Positions 37,226 through 49,101 of a stretch of 64,000 bases of DNA are shown piece by piece (within the stretch, counting starts at the first letter, position 1; every line of letters begins with the position of its first letter). The translations under genes and the position numbers were made by a program. Source of the DNA: Osmia lignaria lignaria (Eukaryota; Arthropoda; Insecta; Hymenoptera; Megachilidae); contig NW_027478171.1 in assembly GCF_051020975.1 (NCBI RefSeq), positions 4,030,001-4,094,000 of the forward strand, given 5' to 3'. The notes under the pieces are model-generated. The model did no database searches. It was not told the origin of the DNA and saw nothing but the letters and a program-made list of their open reading frames with translations.

Positions 37226-39846
37226 TATTTCGAGATATTTCTTCTTCTTGTTGTTCTTCTTCTGCACAGCTAAGCTGGAAGTGACATTTGCGGCTCGCAC
37301 TAGTGCAGAGTTATCTCAAAGAAAGGGGCCACGGTGTTTCTGTACCTCTATTATGTTGGTGCGGCTTCGGAACTTTTAAATATCTCGATATATCTCGAAA
37401 ACTACGCTTCTGATCAAAAAATATCATAGAACATAAATTGTAGGAAACATAATTCTCTACAAAAAATGTCTCTTAACATTTTGCCATAGCTCGCTTCGTT
37501 TCCGAGATATTTGCAGATATATCTCAAGGGAAGGGGCCTGACGGACATATTTCGAGATATTTCTTCTTCTTGTTGTTCTTCTTCTGCACAGCTAAACTGG
37601 AAGTGGCATTTCCAGCTCGCAATAGTGCAGAGTTATCTCAAAGAAAGGGGCCACGGTGTTTCTGTATCTCTATTATGTTGGTGCGGCTTCGGAACTTTTA
37701 AATATCTTGATATATCTCGAGAACTACGCATCTGATCAAAGAATATTATAGAACATAAAACGTAGGAAACTTAATTCTCTACAAAAAAGGTCTCTTAACA
37801 TTTTGCCATAGCTCGCTTCGTTTCCGAGATATTTGCAGATTTATCTCAAGGGAAGGGGCCTGACGGACATATTTCGAGATATTTCTTCTCCTTGTTGTTC
37901 TTCTTCTGCACAGCTAAGCTGGAAGTGGCATTTGCGGATCGCACTAGTGCAGAGTTATCTCAAAGAAAGGGGCCACGGTGTTTCTGTACCTCTATTATGT
38001 TGGTGCGGCTTCGGAACTTTTAAATATCTCGATATATCTCGAAAACTACGCTTCTGATCAAAAAATATCATAGAACATAAATTGTAGGAAACATAATTCT
38101 CTACAAAAAAGGTCTGTTAACATTTTGGCATAGCTCGCTTCGTTTCCGAGATATTTGCAGATATATCTCAAGGGAAGGGGCCTGACGGACATATTTCGAG
38201 ATATTTCTTCTTCTTGTTGTTCTTCTTCTGCACAGCTAAACTGGAAGTGGCATTTCCAGCTCGCAATAGTGCAGAGTTATCTCAAAGAAAGGGGCCACGG
38301 TGTTTCTGTATCTCTATTATGTTGGTGCGGCTTCGGAACTTTTAAATATCTTGATATATCTCGAGAACTACTCATCTGATCAAAGAATATCATAGAACAT
38401 AAAAAGTAGGAAACTTAATTCTCTACAAAAAAGCTCTCTTAACATTTTGCCATACCTCGCTTCGTTTCCGAGATATTTGCAGATTTATCTCAAGGGAAGG
38501 GGCCTGACGGACATATTTTGAGATATTTCTTCTTCTTGTTGTTCTTCTTCTGCACAGCTAAGCTGGAAGTGGCATTTGCGGATCGCACTAGTGCAGAGTT
38601 ATCTCAAAGAAAGGGGCCACGGTGTTTCTGTACCTCTATTATGTTGGTGCGGCTTCGGAACTTTTAAATATCTCGATATATCTCGAAAACTACGCTTCTG
38701 ATCAAAAAATATCATAGAACATAAATTGTAGGAAACATAATTCTCTACAAAAAAGGTCTGTCAACATTTTGGCATAGCTCGCTTCGTTTCCGAGATATTT
38801 GCAGATTTATCTCAAGGGAAGGGGCCTGACGGACATATTTCGAGATATTTCTTCTTCTTGTTGTTCTTCTTCTGCACAGCTAAGCTGGAAGTGGCATTTG
38901 CAGCTCGCAATAGTGCAGAGTTATCTCAAAGAAAGGGGCCACGGAGTTTCTGTATCTCTATTATGTTGGTGCGGCTTCGGAACTTTTAAATATCTTGATA
39001 TATCTCGAGAACTACGCATCTGATCAAAAAATATCATACAACATAAAAAGTAGGAAACTTAATTCTCTACAAAAAAGGTCTCTTAACATTTTGCCATAGC
39101 TCGCTTCGTTTCCGAGATATTTGCAGATTTATCTCAAGGGAAGGGGCCTGACGGACATATTTCGAGATATTTCTTCTTCTTGTTGTTCTTCTTCTGCACA
39201 GCTAAACTGGAAGTGGCATTTCCAGCTCGCAATAGTGCAGAGCTATCTCAAAGAAGGGGGCCACGGTGTTTCTGAATCTCTATTATGTTGGTGCGGCTTC
39301 GGAACTTTTAAATATCTCGATATATCTCGAAAACTACGCTTCTGATCAAAAAATATGATAGAACATAAATTGTAGGAAACATAATTCTCTACAAAAAACG
39401 TCTCTTAACATTTTGCCATAGCTCGCTTCGTTTCCGAGATATTTGCAGATTCAGCTCAAAGGAACGGGCCTGACGGACATATTTCGAGATATTTCTTCTT
39501 CTTGTTGTTCTTCTTCTGCACAGCTAAGCTGGAAGTGACATTTGCGGCTCGCACTAGTGCAGAGTTATCTCAAAGAAAGGGGCCACGGTGTTTCTGTACC
39601 TCTATTATGTTGGTGCGGCTTCGGAACTTTTAAATATCTCGATATATCTCGAAAACTACGCTTCTGATAAAAAAATATCATAGAACATAAATTGTAGGAA
39701 ACATAATTCTCTACAAAAAATGTCTCTTAACATTTTGCCATAGCTCGCTTCGTTTCCGAGATATTTGCAGATTTATCTCAAGGGAAGGGGCCTGACGGAC
39801 ATATTTCGAGATATTTCTTCTTCTTGTTGTTCTTCTTCTGCACAGC
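37226..39846. repeat. 8-monomer tandem unit, copy 2
   Basis: This repeats the same variant order as 34650-37225 at an offset of 2576 bp. The only internal difference I noticed is C at 37890 (TTCTCCTTG, T at 35314). The copy ends inside the unit at 39765, where GTGGCAT replaces the GTGACAT of the partner. The near-identity suggests this is one of the most recent duplications in the window. Confidence 0.92.
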
Positions 39847-40699
39847 TAAGCTGGAAGTGGCATTTGCGGCTCGCACTAGTGCAGAGTTATCTCAAAGAAA
39901 GGGGCCACGGTGTTTCTGTATCTCCATTATGTTGGTGCGGCTTCGGAACTTTTAAATATCTTGATATATCTCGAGAACTACGCATCTGCTCAAAAAATAT
40001 CATAGAGCATAAAAAGTAGGAAACTTAATTCTCTACAAAAAAGGTCTCTTAACATTTTGCCATAGCTCGCTTCGTTTCCGAGATATTTGCAGATTTATCT
40101 CAAGGGAAGGGGCCTGACGGACATATTTCGAGATATTTCTTCTTCTTGTTGTTCTTCTTCTGCACAGCTAAGCTGGAAGTGGCATTTGCGGCTCGCACTA
40201 GTGCAGAGTGATCTCAAAGAAAGGGGCCACGGTGTTTCTGTATCTCTATTATGTTGGTGAAGCTTCGGAACTTTTAAATATCTTGATATATCTCGAGAAC
40301 TACGCATCTGATCAAAAAATATCATGGAACATAAAAAGTAGAAAACTTAATTCTCTACAAAAAAGGTCTCTTAACATTTTGCCATAGCTCGCTTCGTTTC
40401 CGAGATATTTGCAGATTTATCTCAAGGGAAGGGGCCTGACGGACATATTTCGAGATATTTCTTCTCCTTGTTGTTCTTCTTCTGCACAGCTAAGCTGGAA
40501 GTGGCATTTGCGGGTCGCACTAGTGCAGAGTTATCTCAAAGAAAGGGGCCACGGTGTTTCTGTACCTCTATTATGTTGGTGCGGCTTCGGAACTTCTAAA
40601 TATCTCGATATATCTCGAAAACTACGCTTCTGATCAAAAAATATCATAGAACATGAATTGTAGGAAACATAATTCTCTACAAAAAATGTCTCTTAACAT

Positions 40700-43340
40700 T
40701 TTGCCATAGCTCGCTTCGTTTCCGAGATATTTGCAGATATATCTCAAGGGAAGGGGCCTGACGGACATATTTCGAGATATTTCTTCTTCTTGTTGTTCTT
40801 CTTCTGCACAGCTAAGCTGGAAGTGGCATTTACAGCTCGCAATAGTGCAGAGTTATCTCAAAGAAAGGGGCCACGGTGTTTCTGTATCTCTATTATGTTG
40901 GTGCGGCTTCGGAACTTTTAAATATCTTGATATATCTCGAGAACTACGCATCTGATCAAAAAATATCATAGAACGTAAAAAGTAGGAAACTTAATTCTCT
41001 ACAAAAAAGGTCTCTTAACATTTTGCCATAGCTCTCTTCGTTTCCGAGATATTTGCAGATTTATCTCAAGGGAAGGGGACTAACGGACATATTTCGAGAT
41101 ATTTCTTCTTCTAGTTGTTCTTCTTCTGCACAGCTAAACTGGAAGTGGCATTTCCAGCTCGCAATAGTGCAGAGTTATCTCAAAGAAAGGAGCCACGGTG
41201 TTTCTGTATCTCTATTATGTTGGTGCGGCTTCGGAACTTTTAAATATCTTGATATATCTCGAGAACTACGCATCTGATCAAAAAATATCATAGAACATAA
41301 AAAGTAGGAAACTTAATTGTCTACAAATAAGGTCCCTTAACATTTTCCCATAGCTCGCTTCGTTTCCGAGATATTTGCAGATTTATCTCAAGGGAAGGGG
41401 CCTGACGGACATATTTCGAGATATTTCTTCTTCTTGTTGTTCTTCTTCTGCACAGCTAAGCTGGAAGTGGCATTTCCAGCTCGCAATAGTGCAGAGTTAT
41501 CTCAAAGAAAGGGGCCACGGTGTTTCTGTATCTCTATTATGTTGGTGCGGCTTCGGAACTTTTAAATATCTTGATATATCTCGAGAACTACGCATCTGAT
41601 CAAAAAATATCATAGACCATAAAACGTAGGAAACTTAATTCTCTACAAAAAAGGTCTCTTAACATTTTGCCATAGCTCGCTTCGTTTCCGAGATATTTGC
41701 AGATTTATCTCAAGGGAAGGGGCCTGACAGACATATTTCGAGATATTTCTTCTTCTTGTTGTTCTTCTTCTGCACAGCTAAGCTGGAAGTGGCATTTGCG
41801 GATCGCACTAGTGCAGAGTTATCTCAAAGAAAGTGGCCACTGTGTTTCTGTACCTCTATTATGTTGGTGCGGCTTCGCAACTTTTAAATATCTCGATATA
41901 TCTCGAAAACTACGCTTCTGATCAAAAAATATCATAGATCATAAATTGTAGGAAACATAATTCTCTACAAAAAACGTCTCTTAACATTTTGCCATAGCTC
42001 GCTTCGTTTCCGAGATATTTGCAGATTCAGCTCAAAGGAACTGGCCTGACGGACATATTTCGAGATATTTCTTCTTCTTGTTGTTCTTCCTCTGCACAGC
42101 TAAGCTGGAAGTGGCATTTGCAGCTCGCAATAGTGCAGAGTTATCTCAAAGAAAGGGGCCACGGTGTTTCTGTATCTCCATTATGTTGGTGCGGCTTCGG
42201 AACTTTTAAATATCTTGATATATCTCGAGAACTACGCATCTGCTCAAAAAATATCATAGAGCATAAAAAGTAGGAAAGTTAATTCTCTACAAAAAAGGTC
42301 TCTTAACATTTTGCCATAGCTCGCTTCGTTTCCGAGATATTTGCAGATTTATCTCAAGGGAAGGGGCCTGACGGACATATTTCGAGATATTTCTTCTTCT
42401 TGTTGTTCTTCTTCTGCACAGCTAAGCTGGAAGTGGCATTTGCGGCTCGCACTAGTGCAGAGTGATCTCAAAGAAAGGGGCCACGGTGTTTCTGTATCTC
42501 TATTATGTTGGTGAAGCTTCGGAACTTTTAAATATCTTGATATATCTCGAGAACTACGCATCTGCTCAAAAAATATCATAGAGCATAAAAAGTAGGAAAG
42601 TTAATTCTCTACAAAAAAGGTCTCTTAACATTTTGCCATAGCTCGCTTCGTTTCCGAGATATTTGCAGATTTATCTCAAGGGAAGGGGCCTGACGGACAT
42701 ATTTCGAGATATTTCTTCTTCTTGTTGTTCTTCTTCTGCACAGCTAAGCTGGAAGTGGCATTTGCGGCTCGCACTAGTGCAGAGTGATCTCAAAGAAAGG
42801 GGCCACGGTGTTTCTGTATCTCTATTATGTTGGTGAAGCTTCGGAACTTTTAAATATCTTGATATATCTCGAGAACTACGCATCTGATCAAAAAATATCA
42901 TGGAACATAAAAAGTAGAAAACTTAATTCTCTACAAAAAAGGTCTCTTAACATTTTGCCATAGCTCGCTTCGTTTCCGAGATATTTGCAGATTTATCTCA
43001 AGGGAAGGGGCCTGACGGACATATTTCGAGATATTTCTTCTCCTTGTTGTTCTTCTTCTGCACAGCTAAGCTGGAAGTGGCATTTGCAGCTCGCAATAGT
43101 GCACAGTTATCTCAAAGAAAGGGGCCACGGTGTTTCTGTATCTCTATTATGTTGGTGCGGCTTCGGAACTTTTAAATATCTTGATATATCTCGAGATCTA
43201 CGCATCTGATCAAAAAATATCATAGAACATAAAAAGTAGGAAACTTAATGCTCTACAAAAAAGGTCTCTTAACATTTTGCCATAGCTCGCTTCGTTTCCG
43301 AGATATTTGCAGATTTATCTCAAGGAAAGGGGCCTAACGG
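40700..43340. repeat. Long-range duplicated block, left copy
   Basis: This block recurs about 17 kb away at 57765-60410. Diagnostic order: GAACGTAAAAAG, CTCTCTTCG with TCTAGTTG and AAAGGAGCC, a GACCATAAAACG unit, a CTGACAGAC with GCGGATCGC unit, an AACTGGCC with TATCTCCATT unit, then GAGTGATCTC with GGTGAAGCTTCGG units, CATGGAACAT with GTAGAAAAC, TTCTCCTTG with GTGCACAG, and a TTAATGCTCTAC spacer. Here the GGTGAAGCTTCGG unit is present twice in a row (42341 and 42663); a related unit also sits upstream at 40087. Confidence 0.85.
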
Positions 43341-44891
43341 ACATATTTCGAGATATTTCTTCTTCTTGTTGTTCTTCCTCTGCACAGCTAAGCTGGAAGT
43401 GGCATTTGCAGCTCGCAATAGTGCAGAGTTATCTCAAAGAAAGGGGCCACGGTGTTTCTGTATCTCCATTATGTTGGTGCGGCTTCGGAACTTTTAAATA
43501 TCTTGATATATCTCGAGAACTACGCATCTGCTCAAAAAATATCATAGAGCATAAAAAGTAGGAAAGTTAATGCTCTACAAAAAAGGTCTCTTAACATTTT
43601 GCCATAGCTCGCTTCGTTTCCGAGATATTTGCAGATTTATCTCAAGGGAAGGGGCCTGACGGACATATTTCGAGATATTTCTTCTTCTTGTTGTTCTTCT
43701 TCTGCACAGCTAAGCTGGAAGTGGCATTTGCGGCTCGCACTAGTGCAGAGTGATCTCAAAGAAAGGGGCCACGGTGTTTCTGTATCTCTATTATGTTGGT
43801 GCGGCTTCGGAACTTTTAAATATCTCGATATATCTCGAAAACTACGTTTCTGATCAAAAAATATCATAGAACATAAATTGTAGGAAACATAATTCTCTAC
43901 AAAAAATGTCTCTTAACATTTTGCCATAGCTCGCTTCGTTTCCGAGATATTTGCAGATATATCTCAAGGGAAGGGGCCTGACGGACATATTTCGAGATAT
44001 TTCTTCTTCTTGTTGTTCTTCTTCTGCACAGCTAAGCTGGAAGTGGCATTTACAGCTCGCAATAGTGCAGAGTTATCTCAAAGAAAGGGGCCACGGTGTT
44101 TCTGTATCTCTATTATGTTGGTGCGGCTTCGGAACTTTTAAATATCTTGATATATCTCCAGAACTACGCATCTGTTCAAAAAATATCATAGAACGTAAAA
44201 AGTAGGAAACTTAATTCTCTACAAAAAAGGTCTCTTAACATTTTGCCATAGCTCTCTTCGTTTCCGAGATATTTGCAGATTTATCTCAAGGGAAGGGGCC
44301 TAACGGACATATTTCGAGATATTTCTTCTTCTTGTTGTTCTTCTTCTGCACAGCTAAGCTGGAAGTGGCATTTTCAGCTCGCAATAGTGCAGAGTTATCT
44401 CAAAGAAAGGGGCCACGGTGTTTCTGTACCTCTATTATGTTGGTGCAGCTTCGGAACTTTTAAATATCTTGATATATCTCGAGAACTACGCATCTGATCA
44501 AAAAATATCATAGAAGATAAAAAGTAGGAAACTTAATTCTCTACAAAAAAGGTCTCTTAACATTTTGCCATAGCTCGCTTCGTTTCCGAGATATTTGCAG
44601 ATTTATCTCAAGGGAAGGGGCCTGACGGACATATTTCGAGATATTTCTTCTTCTTGTTGTCCTTCTTCTGCACAGCTAAGCTGGAAGTGACATTTGCGGC
44701 TCGCACTAGTGCAGAGTTATCTCAAAGAAAGGGGCCACGGTGTTTCTGTACCTCTATTATGTTGGTGCGGCTTCGGAACTTTTAAATATCTCGATATATC
44801 TCGAAAACTACGCTTCTGATCAAAAAATATCATAGAACATAAATTGTAGGAAACATAATTCTCTACAAAAAAGGTCTCTTAACATTTTGCC

Positions 44892-45107
44892 ATGGCTCGC
44901 TTCGTTTCCGAGATATTTGCAGATATATCTCAAGGGAAGGGGCCTGACGGACATATTTCGAGATATTTCTTCTTCTTGTTGTTCTTCTTCTGCACAGCTA
45001 AGCTGGAAGTGGCATTTGCAGCTCGCAATAGTGCAGAGTTATCTCAAAGAAAGGGGCCACGGTGTTTCTGTACCTCTATTATGTTGGTGCAGCTTCGGAA
45101 CTTTTAA
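44892..45107 (+). other. ATG-initiated 71-codon frame in the CCATGG subfamily, probably not a gene
   Basis: In eight units the usual CCATAGCTC reads CCATGGCTC, creating an ATG at 44892, 46824, 47790, 48434, 52297, 52941, 54551 and 56483. The frame starts MARFVSEIFADISQGKGP and stops within the same unit. It differs from the commoner TTG frame and shows the internal duplication as ISQGKGP and LSQRKGP. Composition is phenylalanine-rich because it reads the pyrimidine tract as FFFLLFFF. There is no recognisable domain, and I see no sign of constraint. The G change defines a subfamily that also shares a preceding type-2 tail and an ATATATCTC head. Confidence 0.7.
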
Positions 45108-47073
45108 GTATCTTGATATATCTCGAGAACTACGCATCTGATCAAAAAATATCATAGAAGATAAAAAGTAGGAAACTTAATTCTCTACAAAAAAGGTCTC
45201 TTAACATTTTGCCATAGCTCGCTTCGTTTCCGAGATATTTGCAGATTTATCTCAAGCGAAGGGGCCTGACGGACATATTTCGAGATATTTCTTCTTCTTG
45301 TTGTTCTTCTTCTGCACAGCTAAGCTGGAAGTGGCATTTGCGGCTCGCACTAGTGCAGAGTGATCTCAAAGAAAGGGGCCACGGTGTTTCTGTATCCCTA
45401 TTATGTTGGTGCGGCTTCGGAACTTTTAAATATCTCGATATATCTCGAGAACTACGCATCTGATCAAAAAATATCATAGAACATAAAAAGTAGGAAACTT
45501 AATTGTCTACAAATAAGGTCTCTTAACATTTTGCCATAGCTCGCTTCGTTTCCGAGATATTTGCAGATTTATCTCAAGGGAAGGGGCGTGACGGACATAT
45601 TTCGAAATATTTCTTCTTCTTGTTGTTCTTCTTCTGCACAGCTAAGCTGGAAGTGGCATTTGCAGCTCGCAATAGTGCAGAGTTATCGCAAAGAAAGGCG
45701 CCACGGTGTTTCTGTATCTCTATTATGTTGGTGCGGCTTCGGAACTTTTAAATATCTTGATATATCTCGAGAACTACGCATCTGATCAAAAAATATCGTA
45801 GAACATAAAAAGTACGAAACCTAATTTTCTACAAAAAAGGTCTCTTAACATTTTGCCGTAGCTCGCTTCGTTTCCGAGATATTTGCAAATTTATCTCAAG
45901 GGAAGGGGCCTGACGGACATATTTCGAGATATTTCTTCTTCTTGTTGTTCTTCTTCTGCACAGCTATGCTGGAAGTGGCATTTGCAGCTCGCAATAGTGC
46001 AGAGTTATCTCAAAGAAAGAGGCCACGGTGTTTCTGTACCTCTATTATGTTTGTGCAGCTTCGGAACTTTTAAATATCTTGATATATCTCGAGAACTACG
46101 CATCTGATCAAAAAATATCATAGAAGATAAAAAGTACGAAACTTAATTCTCTACAAAAAAGGTCTCTTAACATTTTGCCATAGCTCGCTTCGTTTCCGAG
46201 ATATTTGCAGATTTATCTCAAGGGAAGGGGCCTGACGGACATATTTCGAGATATTTCTTCCTCTTGTTGTTCTTCTTCTGCACAGCTAAGCTGGAAGTGG
46301 CATTTGCAGCTCGCAATAGTGCAGAGTTATCGCGAAGAAAGGGGCCACGGTGTTTCTGTATCTCTATTATGTTGGTGCGGCTTCGGAACTTTTAAATATC
46401 TTGATATATCTCGAGAACTACGCATCTGATCAAAAAATATCATAGAACATAAAAAGTAGGAAACCTAATTTTCTACAAAAAAGGTCTCTCAACATTTTGC
46501 CGTAGCTCGCTTGGTTTCCGAGATATTTGCAGATTTATCTCAAGGGAAGGGGCCTGACGGACATATTTCGAGATATTTCTTCTTCTTGTTGTTCTTCTTC
46601 TGCACAGCTAAGCTGGAAGTGACATTTGCGGCTCGCACTAGTGCAGAGTTATCTCAAAGAAAGGGGCCACGGTGTTTCTGTACCTCTATTATGTTGGTGC
46701 GGCTTCGGAACTTTTAAATATCTCGATATATCTCGAAAACTACGCTTCTGATCAAAAAATATCATAGAACATAAATTGTAGGAAACATAATTCTCTACAA
46801 AAAAGGTCTCTTAACATTTTGCCATGGCTCGCTTCGTTTCCGAGATATTTGCAGATATATCTCAAGGGAAGGGGCCTGACGGACATATTTCGAGATATTT
46901 CTTCTTCTTGTTGTTCTTCTTCTGCACAGCTAAGCTGGAAGTGGCATTTGCAGCTCGCATTAGTGCAGAGTTATCTCAAAGAAAGGGGCCACGGTGTTTC
47001 TGTATCTCTATTATGTTGGTGCGGCATCGGAACTTTTAAATATCTTGATATATCTCGAGAACTACGCATCTGA

Positions 47074-47409
47074 TCAAAAAATATCATAGAACGTAAAAAG
47101 TAGGAAACTTAATTCTCTACAAAAAATGTCTCTTAACATTTTGCCATAGCTCGCTTCGTTTCCGAGATATTTGCAGATATATCTCAAGGGAAGGGGCCTG
47201 ACGGACATATTTCGAGATATTTCTTCTTCTTGTTGTTCTTCTTCTGCACAGCTAAGCTGAAAGTGGCATTTACAGCTCGCAATAGTGCAGAGGTATCTCA
47301 AAGAAAGGGGCCACGGTGTTTCTGTATCTCTATTATGTTGGTGCGGCTTCGGAACTTTTAAATATCTTGATATATCTCGAGAACTACGCATCTGATCAAA
47401 AAATATCAT
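47074..47409 (-). other. 111-codon reverse-strand frame, probably accidental
   Basis: The reverse frame is normally closed by a TAA read from GAGTTATCTC. In the units at 47171 and 50712 this reads GAGGTATCTC, so the frame stays open across the unit boundary for 111 codons (also 50615-50950). Shorter 76-codon versions arise from GTGATCTC units (for example 40095-40325 and 59736-59966). The same units carry a TGA on the plus strand (AAGCTGAAAG). A glutamate-rich stretch comes from the pyrimidine tract. No domain is recognised. Confidence 0.7.
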
Positions 47410-48458
47410 AGAACGTAAAAAGTAGGAAACTTAATTCTCTACAAAAAAGGTCTCTTAACATTTTGCCATAGCTCGCTTCGTTTCCGAGATATTTGCAGAT
47501 TTATCTCAAGGGAAGGGGCCTGACGGACATATTTCGAGATATTTCTTCTTCTTGTTGTTCTTCTTCTGCACAGCTAAGCTGGAAGTGGCATTTCCAGCTC
47601 GCAATAGTGCAGAGTTATCTCAAAGAAAGGGGCCACGGTGTTTCTGTACCTCTATTATGTTGGTGCGGCTTCGGAACTTTTAAATATCTCGATATATCTC
47701 GAAAACTACGCTTCTGATCAAAAAATATCATAGAACATAAATTGTAGGAAACATAATTCTCTACAAAAAAGGTCTCTTAACATTTTGCCATGGCTCGCTT
47801 CGTTTCCGAGATATTTGCAGATATATCTCAAGGGAAGGGGCCTGACGGACATATTTCGAGATATTTCTTCTTCTTGTTGTTCTTCTTCTGCACAGCTAAG
47901 CTGGAAGTGGCATTTGCAGCTCGCAATAGTGCAGAGTTATCTCAAAGAAAGGGGCCACGGTGTTTCTGTACCTCTATTATGTTGGTGCAGCTTCGGAACT
48001 TTTAAATATCTTGATATATCTCGAGAACTACGCATCTGATCAAAAAATATCATAGAAGATAAAAAGTAGGAAACTTAATTCTCTACAAAAAAGGTCTCTT
48101 AACATTTTGCCATAGCTCGCTTCGTTTCCGAGATATTTGCAGATTTATCTCAAGGGAAGGGGCCTGACGGACATATTTCGAGATATTTCTTCTTCTTGTT
48201 GTCCTTCTTCTGCACAGCTAAGCTGGAAGTGACATTTGCGGCTCGCACTAGTGCAGAGTTATCTCAAAGAAAGGGGCCACGGTGTTTCTGTACCTCTATT
48301 ATGTTGGTGCGGCTTCGGAACTTTTAAATATCTCGATATATCTCGAAAACTACGCTTCTGATCAAAAAATATCATAGAACATAAATTGTAGGAAACATAA
48401 TTCTCTACAAAAAAGGTCTCTTAACATTTTGCCATGGCTCGCTTCGTTTCCGAGATAT

Positions 48459-48780
48459 TTGCAGATATATCTCAAGGGAAGGGGCCTGACGGACATATTT
48501 CGAGATATTTCTTCTTCTTGTTGTTCTTCTTCTGCACAGCTAAGCTGGAAGTGGCATTTGCAGCTCGCAATAGTGCAGAGTTATCTCAAAGAAAGGGGCC
48601 ACGGTGTTTCTGTATCCCTATTATGTTGGTGCGGCTTCGGAACTTTTAAATATCTCGATATATCTCGAGAACTACGCATCTGATCAAAAAATATCATAGA
48701 ACATAAAAAGTAGGAAACTTAATTGTCTACAAATAAGGTCTCTTAACATTTTGCCATAGCTCGCTTCGTTTCCGAGATAT
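48459..48780. repeat. Hybrid monomer at an exchange junction
   Basis: The first part (CCATGGCTC start, CATTTGCAGCTCGCAATAG) matches the unit at 44917, 11 monomers away. The second part (TGTATCCCTATT, CTCGATATATCTCGAGAAC, AATTGTCTACAAATAAGG) matches the unit at 45239, 10 monomers away. The switch lies between about 48565 and 48615. This is what unequal exchange that removes one monomer would leave. Confidence 0.75.
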
Positions 48781-49101
48781 TTGCAGATTTATCTCAAGGG
48801 AAGGGGCGTGACGGACATATTTCGAAATATTTCTTCTTCTTGTTGTTCTTCTTCTGCACAGCTAAGCTGGAAGTGGCATTTGCAGCTCGCAATAGTGCAG
48901 AGTTATCGCAAAGAAAGGCGCCACGGTGTTTCTGTATCTCTATTATGTTGGTGCGGCTTCGGAACTTTTAAATATCTTGATATATCTCGAGAACTACGCA
49001 TCTGATCAAAAAATGTCATAGAACATAGAAAGTAGGAAACATAATTCTCTACAAAAAAGGTCTCCTACATTTTGCCATAGCTCGCTTCGTTTCCGAGATA
49101 T
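48781..49101. repeat. 321-bp monomer with a 1-bp deletion
   Basis: Near 49064-49070 the spacer reads GGTCTCCTACATTTTGCC instead of GGTCTCTTAACATTTTGCC, one base shorter. The next unit starts TATATGCAG, so it has a true ATG at 49102 where others have TTG. It is the only length variant in the first 60 kb. Confidence 0.9.

Noticed and set aside
10365..39846. Near-identical duplications as assembly artefacts
   Set aside because: Several copies differ by private substitutions (for example 1947/5489, 19648/24800, 21956/27108, 35314/37890), which simple assembly duplication would not produce. It cannot be excluded without the reads for the 10365-13970 pair, where I saw no difference.
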